Below, piece by piece: positions 14,911-22,427 of a stretch of 22,474 bases of DNA (positions are counted from its first letter, which is position 1; each line of letters begins with the position of its first letter). The notes below the pieces were generated by a model. The model saw only the letters and a list, made by a program, of their open reading frames with translations, searched no databases and was not told the origin of the DNA. Source of the DNA: an uncultured Lachnospiraceae bacterium (GTDB taxonomy: Bacteria; Bacillota; Clostridia; Lachnospirales; Lachnospiraceae); the NCBI GenBank assembly GCA_900544685.1, contig UQWA01000036.1, positions 1 to 22,474 of the forward strand, in the 5' to 3' direction. The translations under genes were made by a program, and so were the position numbers.

Positions 14911-17900
14911 ATGAAAAAGAGTAAGAAAATCAAGACAGCTGTCATCGTTGCGGCTGCTGTGACAGGAGTAGCAGGCGGCAGTGTGGCAGGAGTAAATTAT
15001 ATAAGAAAAAATAACAGCAAATCAGTGGAAGTGTTACCGGTATCAGCACTGAATGCAGGGGATATGTCCATGAATTCTGATGATTCCACGTCAGGAACCG
15101 TAGTATCCAATGTCAGTCAGAATGTAAGGATTCCAGACGGAAAAGTCATTGATCAGGTTTATGTGAAGGAAGGGGATAAGGTCAAAATCGGTGATAAGCT
15201 GCTCAGTTATGACACGACTCTTCTGGAACTGGATCAGGAACTTCAGGAAATCACAGTTATGGAACTGGGACTGGAGATTAAGTCTGCTGAAGCAGATCTG
15301 GCAAAACTGCAGAATGCCAAACCGGGAGATGCCATATTGGATAATCTCAGCAGCGATGGGGGAAGTTCTCTGATTGACGATACGGGAGACGATTCATCAG
15401 ATGATGATGCGGGCAGTGGTGAAGAAGAAGCACGTCTGATCAGTAACAGCAGAGAACTTCTGGCATCGCAGGAAGATGGAACGGAAGCAGATACAGAAAA
15501 TACGGCTACAGAGAGTGAACCGGAAACAGAAAGTGTATCGGATACGGAAAGTGCAGTAACTGAAAATACACCAGAGACGGAAAGTGAAGTTATTATCGAT
15601 CAGGGAGATGATGTGTCTAATGAAGTCCTGACTCCGGATCAGTTGGACCAGGCAGGTAAAGACACACAGGCAAGTGAAGATACTACAGGAACAGAAGAAA
15701 CAGAACAGGAGAAGTCAAAGAAAGACCAGAGTCTGGAAAAGCTTTTTACAAATGTGAGAATCAAAGCAGTTACAGAAAATGGGGAAGATCTTCTTGCAGA
15801 TATTTCTCAGAAGGAAGAAGATACGGTACAGATAGAAAACACGGTAAAGGCGATACCGCATTTCAGGGAGACTGCTGAAGAACATTTTAAAATTACAGAT
15901 ACCTATACGATGCTGGTTCACGGAGTAACACTGAAACAGCAGATAGAAGGAAAAGTATATGGAACAGCAAAGATTAACGGAGAGGATTATCCGGAAATTG
16001 GAGGCTTTATTCTAGCACAGAAGAACGGAAACACTGATACCGCTCAGCTTACCATTGCGTTTCATGATGGACTGGATCAGCAGCATGAGGTCATGCCGGA
16101 ACTGGAGGACATGTATCTGGAACTGAATCTGCAGGAGGACGAGATTACCGGAGATAGTTTAATATTCCGAACTGGAGATGAAAGCAAAGATGCGGTCATT
16201 ACAGTGGAAAAACAAGAGGAACAGACGGAAGAAACTGAGGCATCCGAATCTTCCACAGATACATCGGGCATTGAATGGCAGGATCTGACAAATAACACGC
16301 AGCAGATCAATACGGGCAATGAAGAAGAACAGACTCAGGAAGTGGAAACAGAAACCGAATCTGAAACAGAAGAAGAAACAGAAGAAACAGAGACAGAAAC
16401 CGAATCTGAAACAGAATCAGATATTATAAGTCAGCAGAATTTTGCATTGCAAAAGATCCATTTTCAGATCGAATGGGATCATGGAACGGATGCAAAAGAA
16501 AACTGGCCGTCTTCTATGAAGGCATATTTCTATAAAAAAGGTGTCAGCAGTCAGGAAGATGCAGACTGTAGTTTTACACTGACACAGGGCAGCAGTGTGG
16601 CAGCAGGAAAAGAAAGCGGTGTGGACGGCACAGATACTGACATAGCAGAGGAAGTCACTACAGAACCGACAGTGGAATATACCACAGAAGCAGTTACAGG
16701 GGATGGAGAGACGGAGGCTGCTGTCAGCACAGAGACTGAAGAACAGACGGAAGAAGCAACCAGCGCCACAGAACAGATTCCGGATACAGATGCCGTTTCT
16801 TCAAAAGAAAACTGGAAAACCATTGATCTGATCATACCGGAAGATGTCACGATCAGTTCGGAAGCGGTAGGAACAGATAAAAGTCAGTGGAGTGAGAGAT
16901 GGTCTGGCTATGCACCAAATTATTCTATGGAAATAAAAGATGTACAGCCAGACAGCAGTGATGCATCTGTTACGGTAGTGATGAAGATGACGTATACACA
17001 GCCGGCAGATTCACCACTTGTCAAGCTGAATTCAATTTCAGAACTGACCTGGCAGCATGGCATGAACACACTGAATGAGACTGGCATGCGTGCTTACAAG
17101 GGAAGTGGGACAGCAGAAGAGCCATATGTATTTTTTGTGACGGACGGCGTAAAGATCACCAATACTTTTGTGAACTGGGTACTTGGTTTCAACGAAGAAG
17201 GAACGAAGCGTATCAGTGACGGATATTATATTCGTCTTGAGATCCGAGAAAGTAACACAATTACAGGAGCATTTATCCGCAGCATTGATCTGGATGGAAC
17301 CGTACTGACTGATCACGGCTATGGTCCGGGTACATACTGGATTTTCAGCAGTGATACTGGTATCACAAAATATGAAGAAGACATTCCGGAAGACGAGCCG
17401 AGTATTCCGGACGGACCAGGGGGCTGGGACAACGATAATGATGGAACAGGTTATACTGCAGAAGAACTGGCACAGGCAATTGAAGACAAGAAGCTGGAGA
17501 TTCAGAAGCTGAAGCTGGATGAACGTCAGGCAAAGCTGAAACTGAAAGACTATAACAAGCAGATGGATGCCAGTACAGTGGTAAGTTCTGTGGATGGCTA
17601 TATTAAATCTATCAATGGAAGTGACGATGATGCCTATATGGTAGTCGAGAGCGAAAATGGTCTGTATGTTAAGACGTCCGTCAGTGAACTGAATCTGGAC
17701 AATGTAGCAATAGACCAGGTGATCAAATGTGAGTCTTACTATACAGGAGAACAGTTTACTGCAACGATCACAGAGATTGATTCCTTTCCAAGTGATGATG
17801 ATTCAGGCAGCTATTGGGGATCGTCAGGAAATGTGAATTCATCGAATTATCCGGTACTTGCAGTGGTTGATACTGATGCGGAGGACGGATTGTCCGAGTA

Positions 17901-18177
17901 TGATGATGTCAGTGTAACGTATCCTGCCACATCTACAGTGTCATCTGGTTCTATCTATCTGGAAAAGGCATATATCCGATCAGAAAACGGACAGAGTTAT
18001 GTTTATGCGGTGGATGAGAACGACAAGTTGAAAAAGCAGTATATCCGTACCGGAGCAACTGTCTGGGGATATGTGGAAGTAAAACAGGGATTGAGTACAG
18101 ATGATCAGATTGCGTTCCCTTATGGCAAATCAGTCAAAGAAGGTGCGGCTGTGAAGCTGGCAAGTGAATATGAATAA
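14911..18177 (+). CDS. Giant HlyD/MacA-type adaptor protein 2 with ~700-residue hairpin-tip insertion
   Basis: 1088 residues in one open frame. After a transmembrane helix (8-30) come the first lipoyl half (IPDGKVIDQVYVKEGDKVKIGD, 74-95) and the rising hairpin helix (about 102-135). From about 141 to 848 the adaptor fold is interrupted. This insertion has Asp/Glu/Thr-rich linkers (about 155-265, 434-505, 565-630) and beta-rich segments (about 276-432, 509-560, 634-820). The falling helix (849-885) is followed by VVSSVDGYIKSING, which closes the lipoyl domain, then beta-barrel and membrane-proximal domains ending at 1088. Parts 509-560 and 634-696 resemble a Cna_B domain. GGAG-type ribosome binding sites precede the ATG. 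A normal MacA has 370-420 residues. Function of the insertion is unknown. Confidence 0.88.
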   Translation: MKKSKKIKTAVIVAAAVTGVAGGSVAGVNYIRKNNSKSVEVLPVSALNAGDMSMNSDDSTSGTVVSNVSQNVRIPDGKVIDQVYVKEGDKVKIGDKLLSYDTTLLELDQELQEITVMELGLEIKSAEADLAKLQNAKPGDAILDNLSSDGGSSLIDDTGDDSSDDDAGSGEEEARLISNSRELLASQEDGTEADTENTATESEPETESVSDTESAVTENTPETESEVIIDQGDDVSNEVLTPDQLDQAGKDTQASEDTTGTEETEQEKSKKDQSLEKLFTNVRIKAVTENGEDLLADISQKEEDTVQIENTVKAIPHFRETAEEHFKITDTYTMLVHGVTLKQQIEGKVYGTAKINGEDYPEIGGFILAQKNGNTDTAQLTIAFHDGLDQQHEVMPELEDMYLELNLQEDEITGDSLIFRTGDESKDAVITVEKQEEQTEETEASESSTDTSGIEWQDLTNNTQQINTGNEEEQTQEVETETESETEEETEETETETESETESDIISQQNFALQKIHFQIEWDHGTDAKENWPSSMKAYFYKKGVSSQEDADCSFTLTQGSSVAAGKESGVDGTDTDIAEEVTTEPTVEYTTEAVTGDGETEAAVSTETEEQTEEATSATEQIPDTDAVSSKENWKTIDLIIPEDVTISSEAVGTDKSQWSERWSGYAPNYSMEIKDVQPDSSDASVTVVMKMTYTQPADSPLVKLNSISELTWQHGMNTLNETGMRAYKGSGTAEEPYVFFVTDGVKITNTFVNWVLGFNEEGTKRISDGYYIRLEIRESNTITGAFIRSIDLDGTVLTDHGYGPGTYWIFSSDTGITKYEEDIPEDEPSIPDGPGGWDNDNDGTGYTAEELAQAIEDKKLEIQKLKLDERQAKLKLKDYNKQMDASTVVSSVDGYIKSINGSDDDAYMVVESENGLYVKTSVSELNLDNVAIDQVIKCESYYTGEQFTATITEIDSFPSDDDSGSYWGSSGNVNSSNYPVLAVVDTDAEDGLSEYDDVSVTYPATSTVSSGSIYLEKAYIRSENGQSYVYAVDENDKLKKQYIRTGATVWGYVEVKQGLSTDDQIAFPYGKSVKEGAAVKLASEYE
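16348..16415 (+). repeat. Direct repeat (2 x 23 bp) in the Thr/Glu linker
   Basis: A 23-base sequence at 16348-16370 recurs exactly at 16393-16415, 45 bases later, inside GAA/ACA-rich DNA coding the TETESETE linker of adaptor 2. Because even synonymous positions are identical, a fairly recent in-frame duplication is likely. Confidence 0.9.
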
Positions 18178-18207
18178 AAGACATGTAAATGAGAGGGGGC
18201 AATCGTT

Positions 18208-19473
18208 TTGCTTGAAAATATAAGGCTGTCATTTCAGGGAATCTGGTCCCATAAGATGAGATCTTTCCTGACGATGCTGGGTATCATCATTGGTATTGCA
18301 TCTATCATAGCCATTGTATCGACGATTCAGGGAACGAATGAACAGTTAATGCAGAATGTAGTTGGTTCCGGAACAAATGCGGTGGATATTAATCTGACAC
18401 AGGGAAGTGCAGATAATACACTGGACTTTTCGTGGAACAGTGTACCGTATGGAATACCTGTGCTGACAGAAAGTATTCGTGAAGAATTGTTGAATGTGAC
18501 AGATGTGGAAGATGCTACTTTTTATGTATCCAGAACGTATGCGGATGGTATTTATCATCTGAATCAGTCACTTCAGGGGGCAGATATCTATGGCATCGAC
18601 AGTCACTATTTTGATGTAAATGGTTACGTGGTACGTACCGGACGTGAATTTGTGGATAGTGATTATAAGGATTTTCATAAAGTAGCAATTATCGATCAGG
18701 ATGCAGCCAGTACCCTGTTCCAGGAAGAAAGTGCACTGGGAAAGACCATTGAGATCAGTGGAGAACCATTTGTGATCATTGGAGTGGCACAGCCAAAGTC
18801 TGAATTCGAACCGGTGATTAACAGCATTGAAGAATACTATACTTATATGGGGGATGATTCATCCACCGGAAAAGTATATATTCCGTATCAGTCATGGCCG
18901 ATTATTTATCAGTATGATGAACCACAGAATGTATCTGTACGGGCAGCAGACGTTAAGGCAATGACCACTGTTGGAAAACCATGTGCGGAGATACTGAACA
19001 GTTATCTGAGAACATCCAGTTCTGACATTAAGTACAGAGCGAAAAATACACTGGAAAATGTGGAAAAACAGCAGCAGATTAATGAATCTACGAATCAGCA
19101 GCTGATTTGGATCGCAAGTATTTCTCTTTTGGTAGGCGGTATCGGTGTTATGAATATTATGCTGGTATCCGTTACAGAGCGAACCAGTGAGATCGGTCTG
19201 AAAAAAGCTATCGGTGCCAGAAAGAGTGTGATCCTTACACAGTTCCTGACAGAGGCAGCAGTATTGACCAGCATGGGAGGAATTATTGGCGTAATTGCAG
19301 GTATTGCTATGGCACAGGCTATTTCCAGAATGGCGCAGGTGCCGGTGGGAATCAGCATTCCGGCGATCATCGGCTCCGTGATTTTTTCAACAGTCATCGG
19401 GGTTATCTTCGGATTCGTGCCATCTATTAAGGCGTCCAATTTGAATCCAATCGATGCATTGCGGCATGAATAA
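18208..19473 (+). CDS. ABC transporter permease, MacB/FtsX type
   Basis: 421 residues with the four-helix MacB layout: TM1 at about 19-40, an extracytoplasmic MacB_PCD-like domain (about 45-285), then TM2 (298-322), TM3 (346-372) and TM4 (381-405). The cytoplasmic segment TERTSEIGLKKAIGA between TM2 and TM3 is the coupling region contacting the ATPase, and the end NLNPIDALRHE is typical. The start is TTG, eight bases after the strong GAGAGGGGG; it gives the N-terminus MLENIRLSFQGIWSHKMRSF expected for this family, while the next in-frame ATG would cut into the amphipathic helix. MacB-type proteins move substrates from the outer face or periplasm, such as peptides, lipoproteins or drugs. The substrate here is not indicated. 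Confidence 0.93.
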   Translation: MLENIRLSFQGIWSHKMRSFLTMLGIIIGIASIIAIVSTIQGTNEQLMQNVVGSGTNAVDINLTQGSADNTLDFSWNSVPYGIPVLTESIREELLNVTDVEDATFYVSRTYADGIYHLNQSLQGADIYGIDSHYFDVNGYVVRTGREFVDSDYKDFHKVAIIDQDAASTLFQEESALGKTIEISGEPFVIIGVAQPKSEFEPVINSIEEYYTYMGDDSSTGKVYIPYQSWPIIYQYDEPQNVSVRAADVKAMTTVGKPCAEILNSYLRTSSSDIKYRAKNTLENVEKQQQINESTNQQLIWIASISLLVGGIGVMNIMLVSVTERTSEIGLKKAIGARKSVILTQFLTEAAVLTSMGGIIGVIAGIAMAQAISRMAQVPVGISIPAIIGSVIFSTVIGVIFGFVPSIKASNLNPIDALRHE

Positions 19474-19500
19474 AACAAAATGAAAAGGGAGAGAAAAACT

Positions 19501-20145
19501 ATGAAGAAAACACTGAGGAAACTAATGACACTGATACTGATGCTGAGTGTATTTATGACAGCATCCATGATGGCAGAGGCAAAGAACTACAAGCTTGGGA
19601 CATCAGTTATTACTTATCAGAAAGAGTTTGATACCTCGCTCCAAATTGCAAGTTCCCAAAAAGCCGTTAAAAAGCTGAAGTCATCAAAACCTTCTGTTGC
19701 CTCTGTGACCAGCAAGCGAGAGGATGGTGAGTATAAAATCATCATTAAAGTGAAAAAACCAGGTACCACAGTGATTACCTACACAAGCGGAAAAGACACT
19801 TTTGAAGAGAAGATTGTGGTGAAAAAGTATCAGAATGTGATAAAGAAAATAACCATAAATGGGAAAAATATTACGGCAAAATTCAATAAACAGGGAATCT
19901 GCACATTAAGTTATAAACAATATAAAAATAAAAATATCAAGGTACAAGTGATCGGAAAGAAAAACTGGAGTACGCCTCATGGTGATTACTGGATGAGAAG
20001 ATCAGGAAAGATTCTGAAGTGCATGCCTTCACCGAAAAACAAAACTTATAAATTTAAGCTGACAAAGAAGAATGCTGCATTGGCGTTTTCAGTGGATGAG
20101 TTGAATGCAAGCAACTATGTGTCCTATGAGATCCGTTTTAAATAA
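19501..20145 (+). CDS. Secreted Ig-like (BIG2-type) small protein
   Basis: 214 residues. The signal peptide MKKTLRKLMTLILMLSVFMTASMMAEA is probably cleaved after AEA (27). Residues about 40-110 have the BIG_2 pattern: SSKPSVASVTSKREDGEYKI, then KKPGTTVITYTSGKDTFEEKIVVKK. The remainder is Lys/Asn-rich and not recognised. There is no LPXTG motif, membrane anchor or enzymatic motif. The frame opens at ATG 19480, but GGGAG at 19489-19493 precedes the ATG at 19501, which begins the signal peptide, so I use the latter. It is 27 bases after the permease stop and before the first terminator, so it likely belongs to the same operon. It may be an exported partner or substrate. Confidence 0.78.
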   Translation: MKKTLRKLMTLILMLSVFMTASMMAEAKNYKLGTSVITYQKEFDTSLQIASSQKAVKKLKSSKPSVASVTSKREDGEYKIIIKVKKPGTTVITYTSGKDTFEEKIVVKKYQNVIKKITINGKNITAKFNKQGICTLSYKQYKNKNIKVQVIGKKNWSTPHGDYWMRRSGKILKCMPSPKNKTYKFKLTKKNAALAFSVDELNASNYVSYEIRFK

Positions 20146-20200
20146 TGTGACTGCTCTGTACAATATGAACAAAACTGCATAAAATGGCGTAAATACAACG

Positions 20201-20227
20201 AAAAGGGCTTGCATGCAAGCCCTTTTT
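20201..20227 (+). terminator. Perfect palindromic terminator before rpsB
   Basis: AAAAGGGCTTG and CAAGCCCTTTT form an 11-bp perfect stem around a CATG loop, followed by one more T. It is symmetrical and could act in both directions. It ends the adaptor/ABC operon. Confidence 0.88.
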
Positions 20228-20237
20228 ATGTTAAAAT
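20209..20237 (+). promoter_or_regulatory. rpsB promoter with -35 box inside the terminator
   Basis: TTGCAT (20209-20214) lies in the apex of the terminator palindrome. A 17-base spacer leads to TAAAAT (20232-20237). The start would be near 20244, giving a leader of about 100 bases before rpsB. Confidence 0.65.
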
Positions 20238-20243
20238 ACTCCA

Positions 20244-20343
20244 GTCGCAAAAATCACATATGCATATGTCTGCAGGTGGTGCCGAGAGGTTCCTGCTGAT
20301 GAATTGTATATGGCAGAAAAACCAATATTAAAGGAGAAGTAAA
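20244..20343 (+). promoter_or_regulatory. rpsB 5' leader, possible autoregulatory structure
   Basis: About 100 untranslated bases. They contain a 14-base palindrome around CATATGCATATG (20257-20268) and a stem GCAGG (20272-20276) with CCTGC (20292-20296). The loop TGGTGCCGAGAGGTT lies between them. AAAGGAG is at 20331-20337. Ribosomal protein S2 leaders are autoregulated in some bacteria; whether this is one cannot be decided by eye. Confidence 0.35.
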
Positions 20344-21099
20344 ATGAGCGTTATTTCAATGAAACAGTTACTGGAAGCAGGTGTTCACTTTGGACATCAG
20401 ACAAGAAGATGGAACCCTAAGATGGCTCCATACATCTACACAGAGAGAAATGGTATCTACATCATCGACCTGCAGAAGTCTGTAGGAATGGTTGACGATG
20501 CTTACAATGCCGTAGGTGATATTGTTGCTAACGGTGGAACAATCCTCTTCGTTGGAACAAAGAAACAGGCTCAGGACGCTGTTAAGACAGAAGCTGAGAG
20601 ATGTGGAATGTTCTATGTAAACGAAAGATGGCTTGGTGGTATGCTGACAAACTTCAAGACAATCCAGAGCAGAATCGCACGTCTGAAAGAGATCGAAGCT
20701 ATGGAAGCTGACGGAACATTCGATGTTCTGCCTAAGAAAGAAGTTATCGCATTAAAGAAGGAAATGGAAAAACTGACAAAGAACCTTGGTGGTATCAAAG
20801 AGATGAAGAAGATCCCAGATGCAATCTTTGTAGTTGACCCTAAGAAAGAAAGAATCTGTGTACAGGAAGCACACACACTTGGTATTCCACTGATCGGTAT
20901 CTGTGATACAAACTGTGACCCAGAAGAACTGGATTACGTAATCCCAGGTAATGACGATGCTATCAGAGCTGTAAAACTGATCGTTTCCAAGATGGCAGAT
21001 GCTGTTATCGAAGCAAATCAGGGAGCAGAACCAGCAATCGAATTCGAAGGTGTAGAAGCAACTGATATCGAAGAAGTTGTTGCAGAGACGGAGGAATAA
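20344..21099 (+). CDS. rpsB: 30S ribosomal protein S2
   Basis: 251 residues, the usual length. The N-terminus MSVISMKQLLEAGVHFGHQTRRWNPKM is the family signature. PDAIFVVDPKKE, the segment LGIPLIGICDTNCDPEELDY, and VIPGNDDAIRAVKLI follow as expected. The acidic C-terminal tail is EVVAETEE. S2 is assembled late on the small subunit near the mRNA exit. AAAGGAG stands six bases before ATG. tsf follows with four bases between stop and start, the normal rpsB-tsf pair. Codon choice is strongly biased, as in highly expressed genes. Confidence 0.99.
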   Translation: MSVISMKQLLEAGVHFGHQTRRWNPKMAPYIYTERNGIYIIDLQKSVGMVDDAYNAVGDIVANGGTILFVGTKKQAQDAVKTEAERCGMFYVNERWLGGMLTNFKTIQSRIARLKEIEAMEADGTFDVLPKKEVIALKKEMEKLTKNLGGIKEMKKIPDAIFVVDPKKERICVQEAHTLGIPLIGICDTNCDPEELDYVIPGNDDAIRAVKLIVSKMADAVIEANQGAEPAIEFEGVEATDIEEVVAETEE

Positions 21100-21103
21100 T
21101 TAG

Positions 21104-22042
21104 ATGGCTATCACAGCAGGAATGGTAAAAGAATTAAGAGAGATGACCGGCGCTGGTATGATGGACTGTAAGAAAGCTCTTACAGCTACAGAAGGCGATA
21201 TGGACAAAGCAGTTGAGTTCCTGAGAGAAAAAGGACTGGCTACTGCTCAGAAGAAAGCAAGCAGAATCGCAGCAGAAGGTATCTGCAAGGTTATGGTATC
21301 TGATGATGACAAGACTGCAGTTGTTGTAGAAGTTAATGCAGAGACAGACTTCGTTGCCAAGAATGAGAAGTTCCAGGCATATGTTAGTGAAGTTGCAGCT
21401 CAGGCTATGGCTTCTGACGCAGCAGACATGGAAGCATTTATGGCTGAAAAATGGCTGCCAGATACAACAAAGACTGTTCAGGAAGCACTGGCAGGACAGG
21501 TCGCTGTTATCGGCGAGAACATGAACATCAGAAGATTTGAAAAAGTGGCTGAGCCAGAAGGATTTGTATCTTCTTACACACATGCTGGTGGAAAAATCGG
21601 AGTTCTGATCGACGTTGTAACAGATGTTGTAAATGACGAGATCAAAGACATGGCAAGAAACCTGGGTATGCAGGTAGCAGCTATGAAGCCACAGTTCACG
21701 AACAGAAGCGAAGTAAGCGAAGAACACATTGCTCACGAAAAAGAAATCCTGTTAGCTCAGATCAAGAACGATCCGAAGGAATCCCAGAAGCCAGAAAAGG
21801 TAATTCAGGGAATGATCAACGGACGTATCAACAAAGAACTGAAAGAAATCTGTCTGCTGGATCAGGTATATGTTAAAGCAGAAGATGGCAAACAGTCTGT
21901 ACAGGCTTATGTTGATTCTGTAGCAAAAGCTAACGGCGCAAAGATCTCCATCAAGAAGTTTGTTCGTTTCGAAACAGGCGAAGGAATGGAAAAGAAAAAC
22001 GAAGACTTTGCAGCAGAAGTAGCAGCACAGATGAACGCTTAA
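21104..22042 (+). CDS. tsf: Elongation factor Ts
   Basis: 312 residues. Nucleotide exchange factor that recycles EF-Tu from GDP to GTP. The N-terminal UBA-like domain contains VKELREMTGAGMMDCKKAL; the contact motif TDFVAKNEKF follows, then the two core subdomains (AYVDSVAKANGAKISIKKFVRF near the end). The Shine-Dalgarno GGAGG lies inside the last codons of rpsB, and the start is four bases after its stop, so the two are co-translated. A strong terminator follows. Confidence 0.99.
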   Translation: MAITAGMVKELREMTGAGMMDCKKALTATEGDMDKAVEFLREKGLATAQKKASRIAAEGICKVMVSDDDKTAVVVEVNAETDFVAKNEKFQAYVSEVAAQAMASDAADMEAFMAEKWLPDTTKTVQEALAGQVAVIGENMNIRRFEKVAEPEGFVSSYTHAGGKIGVLIDVVTDVVNDEIKDMARNLGMQVAAMKPQFTNRSEVSEEHIAHEKEILLAQIKNDPKESQKPEKVIQGMINGRINKELKEICLLDQVYVKAEDGKQSVQAYVDSVAKANGAKISIKKFVRFETGEGMEKKNEDFAAEVAAQMNA

Positions 22043-22073
22043 TTCCATATGGTATGAAATTGTTGAAATGATG

Positions 22074-22119
22074 AATGATCCTTGCGAATGGTAAAATACC
22101 ATTTGCAGGGGTCATTTTT
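22074..22119 (+). terminator. Terminator after tsf
   Basis: A 20-bp stem (22074-22093 with 22097-22116), including several G-T pairs, has an AAA loop and ends in a TTTTT run. It lies 31 bases after the tsf stop. Confidence 0.88.
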
Positions 22120-22237
22120 GCGCAAAAACTGTTATAAAAAACAGCAAAGAGAACATGGAAAACTTTTGTCAAATATAAATTGCAGAAAAAATGCATAAAT
22201 TGTCGAAACAGTAACTTTTTATGTAGAGAATCAAGAC

Positions 22238-22266
22238 TTGAAATAGTCTGAAAAAAATAGTATAAT
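22238..22266 (+). promoter_or_regulatory. Promoter of the TPP riboswitch transcript
   Basis: TTGAAA (22238-22243), a 17-base spacer and consensus TATAAT (22261-22266). The start near 22273 is about 15 bases before the aptamer core. Confidence 0.88.
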
Positions 22267-22282
22267 ATTTATTAACTGAATA

Positions 22283-22377
22283 ACCGTTACGGGGAGCTGG
22301 CGTATCAAGCTGGCTGAGAGGAGAATGCATATCTCGACCCATAACCTGATTTGGATAATGCCAACGTAGGGAGACAA
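22283..22377 (+). ncRNA. TPP (THI-box) riboswitch aptamer
   Basis: It contains the conserved blocks in order: GGGG (22291), CTGAGA, GACCC, then ACCTGATTTGGATAATGCC and AACGTAGGGA. These differ from the textbook THI box by only two bases. It binds thiamine pyrophosphate and controls a thiamine synthesis or transport gene beyond the window. The first P1 helix is not obvious by eye, so the exact borders are approximate. Confidence 0.95.
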
Positions 22378-22396
22378 AGCGAGTAAGGAATCATTT

Positions 22397-22427
22397 AAGA
22401 GACGCCCTCACAGGCGTCTCTTTTTTG
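22397..22427 (+). terminator. Riboswitch-controlled terminator
   Basis: A perfect 10-bp stem AAGAGACGCC/GGCGTCTCTT with loop CTCACA merges into a TTTTTT run. It is 20 bases after the aptamer, so TPP binding probably stops transcription here. AGGGAGAC at the aptamer's 3' end can pair with the 3' arm as an antiterminator. Confidence 0.9.

Noticed and set aside
14911..18177. Adaptor 2 considered as a misassembly or fusion of several genes
   Set aside because: The frame is continuous over 1088 codons, without internal Shine-Dalgarno/start pairs or base composition breaks, and the two ends complement each other into one adaptor fold.
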